From Stenotrophobium rhamnosiphilum (GTDB lineage Bacteria > Pseudomonadota > Gammaproteobacteria > Nevskiales > Nevskiaceae), in assembly GCF_003052265.1 (NCBI RefSeq), contig NZ_QANS01000006.1, positions 66,758 through 130,757 of the forward strand: a DNA stretch of 64,000 bases, read 5' to 3'. Below, one piece after another: positions 1 through 9,083 of this stretch (positions are counted from its first letter, which is position 1; every line of letters begins with the position of its first letter). Under the pieces are notes generated by a model. It was not told the origin of the DNA and did not search any database. It was given only the letters and a program-made list of their open reading frames with translations. The position numbers and the translations under genes are program-made.

Positions 1-576
1 GGCAACATCAACGGCCACATCATTCGTTGGCGCGAAACGGGTGATAACCCGGCAGCAACGTCGTTCACGTGGGACATCTTCTTGTTCGGTTCACGTGCCG
101 GTTACACGAACCCAGCCGTCAACGCTTCCGAGCTCACCGCAGACAACGATCTGTCGAGCCCAGACGGTTTGTGGTTTGCGCCGAACGGCCAGCTTTGGAT
201 TCAAACCGATGACGGCGCTTACACCGACACCACCAACTGCATGATGCTCGTCGCAGCACCAGGCAAAGTCGGTGATGGCGGCGCAGCAACGCTGAACGGT
301 CAGTCGACGTTCAAAGGTAAGAGCCTCGGCACCGATCTGCGTCGCTTCCTCGTTGGCCCTAAGCAGTGCGAACTCACGGGCATCACGATGACGCCAGATA
401 GCAAAGCGCTGTTTGTGCAGATTCAGCATCCGGGCGAAAACGGCAACATCGCAGCACCGGGCAGCAACTGGCCCAACGTCAGCGGCGATGCAACACAGGC
501 GGGCACTGCAGGCGCCCGCCCACGTTCAGCCACCATCATCATCACCAAGAATGATGGCGGCGTGATCGGGGTCTAA
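1..576 (+). CDS. PhoX-family (DUF839) phosphatase, C-terminal part
   Basis: The reading frame is open from the first base of the window, so the start lies upstream; about 191 residues are visible. The segment reads GNINGHIIRWRE, then SPDGLWFAPNGQLWIQTDDG, and ends in a region with TGITMTPDSKALFVQIQHPG. This pattern is typical of the C-terminal beta-propeller of PhoX-type secreted alkaline phosphatases (DUF839), which use calcium and iron and release phosphate from organic esters in the periplasm. The N-terminal Tat signal and most metal ligands are outside the window, so activity cannot be judged. A strong terminator follows about 45 bp after the stop. Confidence 0.8.
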   Translation, partial: GNINGHIIRWRETGDNPAATSFTWDIFLFGSRAGYTNPAVNASELTADNDLSSPDGLWFAPNGQLWIQTDDGAYTDTTNCMMLVAAPGKVGDGGAATLNGQSTFKGKSLGTDLRRFLVGPKQCELTGITMTPDSKALFVQIQHPGENGNIAAPGSNWPNVSGDATQAGTAGARPRSATIIITKNDGGVIGV

Positions 577-620
577 TTGGCGCTAAATTAGCTTCAAATT
601 TGATGGCTGTAGCAAGCGAA

Positions 621-648
621 CAGGCCCGCATTTGCGGGCCTGTTTTTT
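621..648 (+). terminator. Rho-independent terminator after phoX-like gene
   Basis: A 9-bp perfect GC stem (CAGGCCCGC / GCGGGCCTG) with a 4-nt loop is followed by TTTTTT. It closes the phosphatase transcript before the next cluster. Confidence 0.9.
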
Positions 649-764
649 ATTGTCCCAAGATATGGCCGCTAAAGGGCTTTTCGCTACTACAAACAGGGGA
701 AGTAAGCCCAGCCTGCGAGACCTACTGTCAGTAGATAGAAAACGACAGTATGGAGAGGTTGGTG

Positions 765-1871
765 ATGGCGGCCAAAGACGACGTAATTTCCGGCAAAGCG
801 TGGGACGACTTTTGCGATGCGCTGAAGCACGCAGGCAATCAAATTCTGCGCCCGGAAGCACCAAGCGATGAACTGAGCCGCGCTGAAGGTTACCGCTACC
901 TCACGCGTTTGCTGCGCATTGGTTTGGAAATGCATCTGGAATTTTCAGATCCGGATTTCCCCGGCTTCTTCCTGCCCTCGCATGAGACCGGCAAGATCGG
1001 CGCGGACAATCCAGACAATCTTTACTACTTCGCCAAAATTAACGGCGCGAACGACTATGTGATTCGCGGAACACGCGGCACGGTGTTTTATTTGTCGATT
1101 GGCACGCAGAAAGGTGGCTACGAAACCAACGGTAAGATGGAGCAGACCGGCTTCATTGATGCAGCGAACATCAAGATGGACGCTGAAGGCCGCTTCGAGT
1201 TGATCCTCAGTCAGAAAGAACAGCCCGGCAATTGGGTGCGCCTCGAACCGGGCAGCAATGCCGTCATCGTTCGCCAGACTTTCCTTGATCGCAAAACTGA
1301 GCGTCCTTCGCAGTTGAAGATCGAACGCGTTGGCAGCGATGCAGCACCGAAGCCCCTCACCGCTGAACGCTTGCAGGCCAGCCTCGGCAATGTCGCCAAG
1401 TTTGTTGAAGGCACCGCAACCGTGTTTGCCAACTGGGCGCAGAGCTATCTGCCGCACCCGAATGAAATTCCGCCTGCGAACCAAGCTGTGTGTCAGGCCG
1501 CTGGTGGTGATCCGAATATTTTCTACTACCACTCGTACTGGCAGCTCGCCGAAGACGAAGCGATGGTGGTGCACATTCCACGCATTCCGGAATGCCGTTA
1601 CTGGAACCTGCAGATCAACAACTGGTGGATGGAGTCGCTCGACTACCGCTATCACCGCATCTGCCACAACCAGAACTCCACACAGCTTGATGCTGATGGC
1701 GGCGTGACGTTGGTGCTGTCGCACAAGAATCCCGGCGTTGCCAACTGGCTGGAAACTGCAGGCCACGATCGCGGCACATTGTGCTTCCGTTGGGTCGGCG
1801 CCAAAGAACACGTTCACCCGCAGACGCGCGTTGTGAAATTGAATTCGTTAATTGAGGAGAAGCGCGCATGA
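765..1871 (+). CDS. DUF1214 domain-containing protein
   Basis: A protein of about 368 residues. The C-terminal third carries the DUF1214-type pattern PRIPECRYWNLQINNWWMES and a later NWLETAGHDRGTLCFRWVGA. DUF1214/DUF1254 proteins have no firmly assigned reaction and often neighbour lipid or xenobiotic catabolism genes. I chose the ATG at 765 because GGAGAGG lies just upstream; an in-frame ATG at 750 adds five residues. The stop overlaps the start of the sulfotransferase (ATGA), so the two are translationally coupled. No signal peptide is seen. Confidence 0.8.
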   Translation: MAAKDDVISGKAWDDFCDALKHAGNQILRPEAPSDELSRAEGYRYLTRLLRIGLEMHLEFSDPDFPGFFLPSHETGKIGADNPDNLYYFAKINGANDYVIRGTRGTVFYLSIGTQKGGYETNGKMEQTGFIDAANIKMDAEGRFELILSQKEQPGNWVRLEPGSNAVIVRQTFLDRKTERPSQLKIERVGSDAAPKPLTAERLQASLGNVAKFVEGTATVFANWAQSYLPHPNEIPPANQAVCQAAGGDPNIFYYHSYWQLAEDEAMVVHIPRIPECRYWNLQINNWWMESLDYRYHRICHNQNSTQLDADGGVTLVLSHKNPGVANWLETAGHDRGTLCFRWVGAKEHVHPQTRVVKLNSLIEEKRA

Positions 1872-3031
1872 GCGCCGCGACACTGAACCCCGATGCACTC
1901 GAGCGCGCCGCGCTTGAACAAGCCGCAGGCCTGAAGAACTTCGGCGATCCAACATATCGCAAGGGTCTTGAAGTGCTTTGCGATTCGCTGAACACCGAAG
2001 CCAATCTCTCAGATTTTGGTCGCGGCCTGTTGGAGCACAAGATCGTCGAGATGTTGGTCAATCGCCTGCGTATCGAAGAGTTCTTCCGTCAGCATCCAGA
2101 AATTGAAAACGAAAAGATTGGCGCGCCAGTCGTTATCGTTGGCTTGCCACGCACTGGCACCACGCTGTTGCAGCGCGTGCTGTCTTGCGATCCCAACCTG
2201 TACTCGATGCACTGGTGGGAGTCGCGCTATCCGGTTCCATTTCCCGGTGAAGACATCAAGAATCCGATTGAGCGCATGGAGCGTGCACGCGGTGAAGTGA
2301 AGGTGATGGTGGACGCCATGCCTAAGCTGATGGCGATTCATCCGATGGACGCCGATCAGGCGGATGAAGAAGTGATGTTGATGGAACATTCCTTCATGTC
2401 GTCCTTCAACGCTTACGCGAATGTGCCGAGCTATATGAAGTGGCTGCACGAGAGCGACGAGACGCCGGCCTACGATTACCTCAAGCGCATTCTCAAGTTC
2501 TTGCAGTGGCAGCAGCGTCAGCGCGGCATCACTGCAACGCGTTGGGTGCTGAAAGCGCCGCATCACTTGCTGCGCATGAAACTGCTGCTCAAGGAATTCC
2601 CGGGCGCACAAGTTATCCAGACGCATCGCGATCCCGTCGACACCATTCCTTCTATCGCCAGCATGATTCACACGCTGTGGGGCATTTACGGCAGCGGCCC
2701 AGATGCATCAGCCGCTGGCCACGAATGGAATGATCTGATGGCTCGCGCTTTCCATCACACGATGGATGTCCGTGCGACCAACAACACGCCATTCCTCGAT
2801 GTGCGTTTCATCGACACCGTGAAGAAACCTTTCGAAGTGGTCGACGCAATTTACGCCCACACCGGCATGACGCTCTCAGCTGAGGGCAAGCAAGCGATGG
2901 AAGTGTGGATGGAAAAAAATCGCCGCGACAAACGCGAAGCACATGAATACCACCCCGGCGATTTTGGTCTGAGCGACGAACAGCTCAAGCGTGATTTCGC
3001 GGATTACCGCAAAAAGTACATCGAAGCATAA
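1868..3031 (+). CDS. Sulfotransferase family protein
   Basis: This 387-residue protein is of the PAPS-dependent sulfotransferase type. The 5'-phosphosulfate-binding loop GLPRTGTT is near residue 92, followed by a Trp-rich stretch (MHWWESRYPVPFPGED). QTHRDPVDTIPSIASM near residue 255 resembles the 3'-phosphate-binding region. Bacterial members of this group often sit beside SDR, DUF1214 and acyl-CoA genes, and their acceptors are mostly unknown; transfer of sulfate to a lipid or sterol-like hydroxyl is an inference. It overlaps the DUF1214 gene by 4 bp, and a palindromic repeat follows the stop. Confidence 0.88.
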   Translation: MSAATLNPDALERAALEQAAGLKNFGDPTYRKGLEVLCDSLNTEANLSDFGRGLLEHKIVEMLVNRLRIEEFFRQHPEIENEKIGAPVVIVGLPRTGTTLLQRVLSCDPNLYSMHWWESRYPVPFPGEDIKNPIERMERARGEVKVMVDAMPKLMAIHPMDADQADEEVMLMEHSFMSSFNAYANVPSYMKWLHESDETPAYDYLKRILKFLQWQQRQRGITATRWVLKAPHHLLRMKLLLKEFPGAQVIQTHRDPVDTIPSIASMIHTLWGIYGSGPDASAAGHEWNDLMARAFHHTMDVRATNNTPFLDVRFIDTVKKPFEVVDAIYAHTGMTLSAEGKQAMEVWMEKNRRDKREAHEYHPGDFGLSDEQLKRDFADYRKKYIEA

Positions 3032-3035
3032 ATAC

Positions 3036-3102
3036 GTAGGGTGCGCTGTGCGCACGCGGATCTGGCACATGGCCACCAACGCGTGCGCACAGCGCACCCT
3101 AC
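3036..3102. repeat. REP-like inverted repeat, GTAGGGTGCGC type
   Basis: Two perfectly complementary 22-nt arms (starting GTAGGGTGCGCTGTGCGCAC and ending in its reverse complement) flank a 23-nt spacer. The same arm sequence recurs at 58867-58938, so this is a dispersed intergenic family. Confidence 0.9.
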
Positions 3103-3137
3103 AAAAAACAAAACATTAATCACAAGGAGAGAACACA

Positions 3138-3929
3138 GTGTTACTCAAAGATAAAATCGTAATCGTGTCCGGTATCGGCCCTGGCCTCGGCGTAAAGCTC
3201 GCCATTGAAGCCGCACGCGAAGGCGCTGCTGGCGTTGTTGCTGCCGCACGTAGCCAGGAAAAGCTGGATGACGCAGAAGCACGCGTCAAAGCGATCAACC
3301 CGAACTGCAAAGTTCTCAAGATCGTCACCGACATCACCGACCGCGCACAGTGCGAAGCACTCGTTGCCGCAACGATCAAACAGTTCGGCCGTATTGATGC
3401 GCTTGTTAACAGCGCCTTCGTTCACGGCGATATGGATTACGTCTCCAGCGCCAACCTCGATGCTTGGGCTGCTGTCATGAACACCAACCTGATCGGCACG
3501 CTCAAGCTGACGCAGTCAGTGTTGCCACAGATGAAATTACAAGGCGGCGGCGCCATCGTCATGATCAACACCATGGCCGCGCGTACTCCTCCTCCGCTAG
3601 GCGAAGCCGGTTATGCCGCGTCGAAGTCTGCACTCGCTAACTCTGCCAAGTACCTCGCCAAAGAAGTCGGCAAAGACAACATTCGCGTGAACAGCATTCA
3701 CATGGGCTGGATGTGGGGCGCGCCGGTTGAAGGCTATTTTGTATGGCAGGCGCAGGAAACGGGCGTGCCTTTGGAAACACTCAAAGCCAAGATTTCTTCC
3801 ACGATCCCATTGGGCCGCATCCCAACCGACGACGAATGCGCACGCGCTGCGTTGTTCTTGGTTTCGGATTACGCCAGTGCGGTGACGGGTGCTGCGTTGG
3901 ATGCGAATGGTGGTTCGTACATGCCGTAA
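3138..3929 (+). CDS. SDR family oxidoreductase
   Basis: A 263-residue Rossmann oxidoreductase starting at GTG 3138, preceded by AAGGAGAG. The cofactor loop is SGIGPGLG (residues 11-18), a variant of TGxxxGxG. The active site carries YAASK near residue 157. The serine position before it reads MINTMAAR, so the usual catalytic Ser seems replaced by Thr. The C-terminal SAVTGAALDANGGSYMP is the standard SDR ending. Substrate is unknown; the sulfotransferase, EthD and acyl-CoA neighbours suggest a hydroxyl/keto step on a lipid-like compound. Confidence 0.88.
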   Translation: MLLKDKIVIVSGIGPGLGVKLAIEAAREGAAGVVAAARSQEKLDDAEARVKAINPNCKVLKIVTDITDRAQCEALVAATIKQFGRIDALVNSAFVHGDMDYVSSANLDAWAAVMNTNLIGTLKLTQSVLPQMKLQGGGAIVMINTMAARTPPPLGEAGYAASKSALANSAKYLAKEVGKDNIRVNSIHMGWMWGAPVEGYFVWQAQETGVPLETLKAKISSTIPLGRIPTDDECARAALFLVSDYASAVTGAALDANGGSYMP

Positions 3930-3950
3930 GGCGTGTCGCGTCTTCACACT

Positions 3951-4052
3951 CCCTCTCCCCATGCTTTTTATGGGGAGAGGGTCGGGGTGAGGGGCCAGAC
4001 AATCTCTGCAAGAGCCCCTCACCCTGCCCTCTCCCCGCACGCGGGGAGAGGG
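3951..4052. repeat. Intergenic palindromic repeat, CCCTCTCCCC type
   Basis: Nested inverted repeats: CCCTCTCCCCAT pairs with ATGGGGAGAGGG, GGGGTGAGGGG pairs with CCCCTCACCC, and a second CCCTCTCCCC/GGGGAGAGGG hairpin follows. It is a REP/BIME-like element between the SDR and EthD genes. Confidence 0.85.
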
Positions 4053-4071
4053 AAAACTTAAAGAGCACATC

Positions 4072-4779
4072 ATGGAAAAAGTCATTTATCTGGTTGAACG
4101 CGATCCCAAAGTCGATATCGACGCCTTTGGAAAAAATCTGCGCGTGTATCTCACTTCGCAACTACGCAGCATTCCATCGGTGCGTAGCTTGCAAGTGAAT
4201 GTGGCGGATTCTGCGGTTGCAGCAGGCGAAGGCCTGAAGCAAACGAATAGCAATCCACCACTGGAAGCCATCGTGCAGGTTTGGATGGACAGTGCGGTTG
4301 CGCATTTGCGTGCACCTATCGACGCAGCAATCGCCGCCAACACGGCGCGCTTTGCGGCGTATCTGGTGACCGAGTCGCAGCCACTGCGCAATCACAAACA
4401 TCCCGCCAAGCTTGGCGAACGCACCGAAGGCTTTGCGCAGATTGCTTTGATCCGCAAACCTCAGGCGCAGCCCTATGCCGAGTGGCTAGACGTGTGGCAC
4501 AACTCGCACACGAAGGTTGCGGTGGAAACGCAGTCCAATTTTGAATACATCCAAAATGCTGTGATTCGCCCGTTAACGCCGAATGCGCCGCCATTGGATG
4601 CGGTGGTGGAAGAAGGTTTCCCGATTGCCGCCTTGAACGATCCGTATACGTTCTTTGATGCGGTGGGCGATGAGGCTAAGTTTCAGGCCAACCTCAAAGC
4701 GATGATGGATAGCGTGTTTCGCTTCATCGATATGAGCAAGATCGACGTTGCGCCGACGAGTCAGTACAAGCTTCTGTAA
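4072..4779 (+). CDS. EthD domain-containing protein
   Basis: A 235-residue protein that appears to be a duplicated ferredoxin-like (dimeric alpha-beta barrel) fold. The second half contains PYAEWLDVWHNSHTKVAVET, the His-containing motif of EthD-type proteins, and PLDAVVEEGFP. EthD proteins accompany catabolic oxygenases and related enzymes; their chemistry is poorly known. The gene follows the SDR across a palindromic repeat and is co-directional with the sulfotransferase cluster. No signal peptide. Confidence 0.75.
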   Translation: MEKVIYLVERDPKVDIDAFGKNLRVYLTSQLRSIPSVRSLQVNVADSAVAAGEGLKQTNSNPPLEAIVQVWMDSAVAHLRAPIDAAIAANTARFAAYLVTESQPLRNHKHPAKLGERTEGFAQIALIRKPQAQPYAEWLDVWHNSHTKVAVETQSNFEYIQNAVIRPLTPNAPPLDAVVEEGFPIAALNDPYTFFDAVGDEAKFQANLKAMMDSVFRFIDMSKIDVAPTSQYKLL

Positions 4780-4785
4780 TTTTTT

Positions 4786-4868
4786 GTAGGGTGGGTAGAA
4801 CGCAGCGAAACCCACCGCTTGCACGCGCCAAAGAAATGGTGGGTTTCGCTACGCTCTACCCACCCTAC
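4786..4868. repeat. REP-like inverted repeat, GTAGGGTGGGTAGA type
   Basis: Long imperfect palindrome; the left arm GTAGGGTGGGTAGAACGCAG pairs with a right arm ending in CTCTACCCACCCTAC. The same family is found at 6715-6795 and 9084-9213. It lies between convergent genes and may also act as a transcription barrier. Confidence 0.9.
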
Positions 4869-4891
4869 GATGCAGCGCTTTTCTTTAAGCC

Positions 4892-5671
4892 TTAATTGCC
4901 TTTGTAAAACCCGTTCGGATCAAACATTTCCTTCGTGGCTTTTACATCGCCTTCGACATTGCCGAACTTGATCTGCGTCTTGGTGCCTTCCTTAAGATCA
5001 CTCATCTCAAGCTGTGACAGATACCAGAACTTGCCTGACTGCGTCAGCGCATTGGCCGAAGCACTGAGCTGTTTACGAAGCGTGGTGCCTTGATAGAAAT
5101 CTGCTTTCAGCGGCACACAGGTTTTCTGATCCAGCCACATGCGAACCAGCGTGTAGCTTGGGTTCTTCATTTTCTTAGTTGGCGTGAGCGTCAACACATG
5201 CGTTGGGCGCTGATCAATTTCACTTGCGGCTTCCAGCTTGCCGTCGGAACCGGTGAACGTATTTTGAATCAGCTTGGCATCGGCGTAGCTAAAGTCCGTA
5301 CCGAGTAGCGAGCCATTGGCGAATGCGCCGGTGATGTGGCGCACGCGGCCGACGCCCGGCAGAAATACGAACATATCGTCTTCTGGACTGCCCACACGTT
5401 CGCGCACGAGATACGCCGCGCCAGAAACATTGGCCGGTGCCGTGATACGAATTGAGATGCGAGCCAAGCCGTTGTCACGCTTGGCGGTGAGCTTGCCGCG
5501 GATGACGCGGGAGCCCCCGGTGCGGTCGGTCGAGTTGAATTCAATTTCTTGTGCGCGGATGGTGTCCGGCACATTGGCGCGCATACAGCCATAAACTTTT
5601 TGGAACTCGGCATCGGCGGCATACGCCGGTACAGCGAGCGCGAACAATAACAACGTTGCGATTATTTTCAC
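4892..5671 (-). CDS. Outer membrane lipoprotein-sorting protein (LolA-like)
   Basis: A 259-residue periplasmic protein with signal peptide MKIIATLLLFALAVPAYA. The body has the LolA-like half-barrel pattern of the lipoprotein-sorting group: SRVIRGKLTAKRDNGLAR, DDMFVFLPGVGRVRHITG, GSLLGTDFSYADA and VRMWLDQKTCVPLKADFY. Such proteins bind acyl chains or lipids in the periplasm; many relatives are encoded beside RND-type lipid exporters, which are absent here. Start is GTG at 5671 with GGGAG upstream. Transcribed away from the SDR at 6690. Confidence 0.82.
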   Translation of the reverse strand: MKIIATLLLFALAVPAYAADAEFQKVYGCMRANVPDTIRAQEIEFNSTDRTGGSRVIRGKLTAKRDNGLARISIRITAPANVSGAAYLVRERVGSPEDDMFVFLPGVGRVRHITGAFANGSLLGTDFSYADAKLIQNTFTGSDGKLEAASEIDQRPTHVLTLTPTKKMKNPSYTLVRMWLDQKTCVPLKADFYQGTTLRKQLSASANALTQSGKFWYLSQLEMSDLKEGTKTQIKFGNVEGDVKATKEMFDPNGFYKGN

Positions 5672-5826
5672 GACGATCTACTCCCTGCACATGACCGTAT
5701 AGATTGCTGCAACGCCTGCACCAGCCCGGCCTGACCGTAGCAGTATGGATTCAGCGTATGTCAGTGCTGAGTAATCAGCAATACGATTTATGGACTAGTT
5801 TTGATGCCTAGCCCGCAGCTTGATCG

Positions 5827-6690
5827 CTACTTTGTCGGCAGTGCGTAGTAATCAGGACGGCCTGCCGTCCACAGCTCGCCCCAGAGCTTGCCACCACCAT
5901 CTACGGTGAGCACTTCGCCGGTGATGAAGCTGCCGGAAGATGCACTGAGATAAATCACTGACTCCGCGATTTCCATCGGCGTGCCGGGACGCTTGAGCGG
6001 ATTGGCGAGTGGGAATTCTTTGACCGCTTCTGGCGGATACACATCCAGACCTTCCGTTGCGGTGAGGCCAGGAGCAACGCAGTTGACGCGCACACCTAAT
6101 GGGGCCCACTCAACAGCGACCGTGCGTGATGCACCGATGATGCCTGCACGTGCTGCCACGGTGTGTGCAACACCCGGCATGCCGCGTTCGATTACGACGA
6201 CGATGTTGACGATGGAGCCCGGCATTTTCTGATCGCGCCAATACTGCGCAGCGCGCTGCATCATGAACCAGGTGCCGTTGAGGTTGTTGTTGATGACCGC
6301 CATCCAACCCTTAGGCGCGTAATCAATCGCGTTCTGCGGAAACTGACCGCCTGCGTTGTTGACGACGTAATCCAGACGACCAAACTTTTCGTGGATCTGC
6401 TTGTAGAGCGCATCAACAGCTTCGGGCTCGCGCACGTTTACAGTCATCGCCGTCATGTCAGCGCCTTTGCTTTGCGCAAACGCGACAACCTTTTCCAGCT
6501 TTTCCAGCGTACGGCCGCAGATCACAACCGTCGCACCCAAGCGCGCGAACAACAGCGCCGATGCACGTCCAATACCGCTGCCACCGCCCGACACCAACGC
6601 GACCTTGCCCTTGAACAAATCAGAGCGGTAAACCGTTTCTGTGTTCCAGAGGAATTCGGGATTGTTGAGTTGTACGGTGTCGGTGGTCAT
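5827..6690 (-). CDS. SDR family oxidoreductase, enoyl-CoA reductase-like
   Basis: A 287-residue SDR with the cofactor motif SGGGSGIGRASA near residue 34 and NNAGGQFP near residue 113. Overall it resembles 2,4-dienoyl-CoA/trans-2-enoyl-CoA reductase-type SDRs (TAMTVNVREPEAVDAL, YLASSSGSFITGEVLTVDGG-like ending). The usual YxxxK active site is not present; the segment reads GVAHTVAARAGIIGASR, as in a subgroup of enoyl-CoA-type SDRs. A role in unsaturated acyl-CoA reduction beside the acyl-CoA dehydrogenase is an inference. Confidence 0.82.
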   Translation of the reverse strand: MTTDTVQLNNPEFLWNTETVYRSDLFKGKVALVSGGGSGIGRASALLFARLGATVVICGRTLEKLEKVVAFAQSKGADMTAMTVNVREPEAVDALYKQIHEKFGRLDYVVNNAGGQFPQNAIDYAPKGWMAVINNNLNGTWFMMQRAAQYWRDQKMPGSIVNIVVVIERGMPGVAHTVAARAGIIGASRTVAVEWAPLGVRVNCVAPGLTATEGLDVYPPEAVKEFPLANPLKRPGTPMEIAESVIYLSASSGSFITGEVLTVDGGGKLWGELWTAGRPDYYALPTK

Positions 6691-6714
6691 TAAATAAAAC
6701 TCTCAACTCTAAAT

Positions 6715-6795
6715 GTAGGGTGGGTAGAGCGCAGCGAAACCCACCATTGATCTGAATGTGCAGCGGTGGGTTTCGCTACGCTCTACCCACCCTAC
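6715..6795. repeat. REP-like inverted repeat, GTAGGGTGGGTAGA type
   Basis: Second copy of the family at 4786-4868. The arms start GTAGGGTGGGTAGAGCGCAG and end CTCTACCCACCCTAC. It lies between the SDR and acyl-CoA dehydrogenase genes. Confidence 0.9.
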
Positions 6796-6808
6796 AATTT
6801 AATTCCGC

Positions 6809-8014
6809 TTACTTACGCAGCAGTTCGCCCGCAATAATCATCTTGCGAACTTCCGTCGTGCCCGCGCCGATCTCAAGCAGCTTGATCGAGCGATACAGAC
6901 GATTGATTTCCGATTCCCAGATGTAGCCATAACCACCGTGCACCTGCACAGCGTGGTTGAGCACTTTGTTCATCGTTTCAGCAACAAACATCACGCCTGC
7001 TGCGGTGATCTTGTGGATGTCACCGCGACCGCCTTCGTCTTCGCTGATCGAGTTCGCTGCGCGCAGCGTCTGATAGGTGTAGAGGCGCATCGCTTCAACC
7101 CACACATACATCTCAGCGATCATCGACTGCACCATCTGGAAGTCGGCGATCGGGCGATTAAACTGCTTGCGCTGCTTGGCGTAATCAATCGCGAGCTGCA
7201 ATGCGCGCTCGGCGATGCCGAGGCAGATTGGAGAGATCATCGAGCGCTCGAGATCGAGGCCGCTCATCACCACCTTCACACCGCGATCCACTTCGCCAAC
7301 CAAGTTCTCAACTGGAACCTTGCAGTCTTCAAACACGAGTTCTGCAGTCTGCGAACCACGGAAGCCCATCTTGATGAGCTTCTGCGCAACCTTGAAGCCA
7401 GGGAAATCTTTTTCGACGATGAATGCCGAGATGCCCTGAGCGCCTTTCTCTTTATCGGTCTTCGCGTAAACCAGCAGCACGTCAGCGACGGGGCCGTTAG
7501 TGATGAAAATTTTGGTGCCATTCAGAATGTAATGACCGCCTTCAAGACGTGCCGTGGTGCGCATCGAACCCAGCGCATCAGAACCCGCACCCGGCTCGGT
7601 CAGACCAAGCGCGCCGACGAGCGTGCCTTTGCACAGACCAGGCAGATATTTTTTCTTCTGGTCTTCGTTGGCGTTACGCAGAATGTTGTGGAGGCAGAGG
7701 TTCTCATGCGCAACCCACGACAGTGCCAGCGCGTGGTTCCAACGGCCGAAGGCCTGAAGGATCAAACCGCTGGTGAATACGTCCATGCCCGCACCGCCGT
7801 ATTGTTCTGGCGCGGTGATGCCGAAGTAACCGGTTTCACCGATCTTCGGGAAGATATCTTTCGGCCACCATTCTTCATCGTCCATCTTCTGCGCCAAGGG
7901 ATACATCTCGGCTTGGGCAAAACGGTCCGCGTTATCCAGAACCTCTTGCTCATCATTAGTGAGGCCAGAAAAAATCTGCGCGACGCTTGTACGGTCGGCG
8001 TTGTGATTCGACAT
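6809..8014 (-). CDS. Acyl-CoA dehydrogenase, isovaleryl-CoA dehydrogenase-like
   Basis: A flavoprotein of about 401 residues. FAD/substrate-binding motifs include GLTEPGAGSDA and LNGTKIFITNGPVADVLLVY. The segment SGLDLERSMISP places a glutamate where isovaleryl-CoA dehydrogenases carry their catalytic base, unlike short-chain enzymes. The C-terminus GYIWESEINRLYRSIKLLEIGAGTTEVRKM is typical. It would oxidise a branched acyl-CoA to the enoyl-CoA and pass electrons to ETF. I start at ATG 8014; an upstream ATG at 8092 adds 26 low-complexity residues. An acyl-CoA carboxylase operon near 59-63 kb could act downstream. Confidence 0.85.
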   Translation of the reverse strand: MSNHNADRTSVAQIFSGLTNDEQEVLDNADRFAQAEMYPLAQKMDDEEWWPKDIFPKIGETGYFGITAPEQYGGAGMDVFTSGLILQAFGRWNHALALSWVAHENLCLHNILRNANEDQKKKYLPGLCKGTLVGALGLTEPGAGSDALGSMRTTARLEGGHYILNGTKIFITNGPVADVLLVYAKTDKEKGAQGISAFIVEKDFPGFKVAQKLIKMGFRGSQTAELVFEDCKVPVENLVGEVDRGVKVVMSGLDLERSMISPICLGIAERALQLAIDYAKQRKQFNRPIADFQMVQSMIAEMYVWVEAMRLYTYQTLRAANSISEDEGGRGDIHKITAAGVMFVAETMNKVLNHAVQVHGGYGYIWESEINRLYRSIKLLEIGAGTTEVRKMIIAGELLRK

Positions 8015-8486
8015 GGTGATATCCCGAGCGATAACGATTGAAATAGATATGGAATGGCGACGGCCCACACTTGGTGAGCCTGACTCACGCATTTTAAGCC
8101 AGAGGGGGCGGAACGCTTCGTCCGATGTGAGGAGGTGAGGCGCCGCGCTTGGCGAGCACTGCTCGCCGCGGTGCCGAACGACCGGCCAAGGATGGCCGGG
8201 CCGTGGGTACTAGATATGAGCCCAGTTGCGCCATGGACGGCTGACCGGACCAACAAACAAGCACCCCCGATAAAGTCCCTCAAACCCGGCCATCCCTATC
8301 GGCCGAATTGCGCAAAACATTAATCCTTCTCTAGTGGTCACCGGGTTAGCGGCAGCTATCGACCGCTAAGAGGTCGTTCGTTTTGACTCGTCGGCGAGAA
8401 ACGGACGGCCGTCGCGTCGGGCCGCTCATGCCGTACTTGTCGCGAGAGCATGCATTCGCCCTCAGTACAGCCGACGCAGCAATCCG
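8015..8486. other. Intergenic region between divergent genes
   Basis: No convincing gene. It contains a perfect 8-bp hairpin (GGCGAGCA/TGCTCGCC, 8151-8167) and must hold the promoters of the divergent acyl-CoA dehydrogenase and NlpC/P60 genes; I could not place -35/-10 boxes with confidence. Confidence 0.5.
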
Positions 8487-9062
8487 ATGACTTACGCCGC
8501 CGCCCTCGTCCGAATCTTCTGCGCCCCAATGCTGCTGGCTTCCAGCGCGACCATCGCGGCACCCACACAATTCAGCGAGCAGCTAGCCGACTGGCATCAG
8601 GCAGCAAGCTCACCCGTCACACCGGCCGCTTCCAGCGCCGAAGCGCCACTTGAACTGGTGGCCTCGACCAACATTGGCGAAAGCATCATCCGCGAACTGG
8701 TCCTACTCAAAGGCCACGCCATGCTCGGCACGCGTTATGTCTTTGGCGCAAACGAAGCCGACGCCGTGGATTGCTCAAGCCTGATTCAGCAGCTATTCGA
8801 AAGCGCCGGCATAGAACTGCCCCGCACCACCCAAGATCTGGCCAGCATTGGCGAACCCGTTAACAGCCAGTCGCTGCAACCCGGCGATCTACTGTTTTAT
8901 AGCTGGAAGAAAAACCGCCTGCATGTGGCGGTTTACGCGGGAGATGGTTTTGCGATTCATGCCTCTCCCGACAAGCGCAGTGTTGTGATGACTGAACTCA
9001 ACAAGACTTGGGATCATCACTTTGTCGCCGCGCGGCGCGTGGTGCAGGAAGACAATATCTAA
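8487..9062 (+). CDS. NlpC/P60 family peptidoglycan hydrolase
   Basis: A 191-residue secreted protein. An N-terminal hydrophobic stretch (residues 5-25, ending SSATIAA) acts as a signal. The catalytic domain runs from about residue 75: Cys in AVDCSSLIQQLF, His in NRLHVAVYAGDGF, and a polar third residue in FAIHASPDKRSVV. QPGDLLFYS is a family hallmark. It likely cleaves peptide cross-links of peptidoglycan in the periplasm. It stands alone, followed by a REP-like element. Confidence 0.88.
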   Translation: MTYAAALVRIFCAPMLLASSATIAAPTQFSEQLADWHQAASSPVTPAASSAEAPLELVASTNIGESIIRELVLLKGHAMLGTRYVFGANEADAVDCSSLIQQLFESAGIELPRTTQDLASIGEPVNSQSLQPGDLLFYSWKKNRLHVAVYAGDGFAIHASPDKRSVVMTELNKTWDHHFVAARRVVQEDNI

Positions 9063-9083
9063 TCCGTAAATCTGCTGTATCTC

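Noticed and set aside
3951-4052. Nested palindromes read as a CRISPR or a structured RNA
   Set aside because: The pattern is the usual intergenic palindromic element, with no repeat-spacer regularity.
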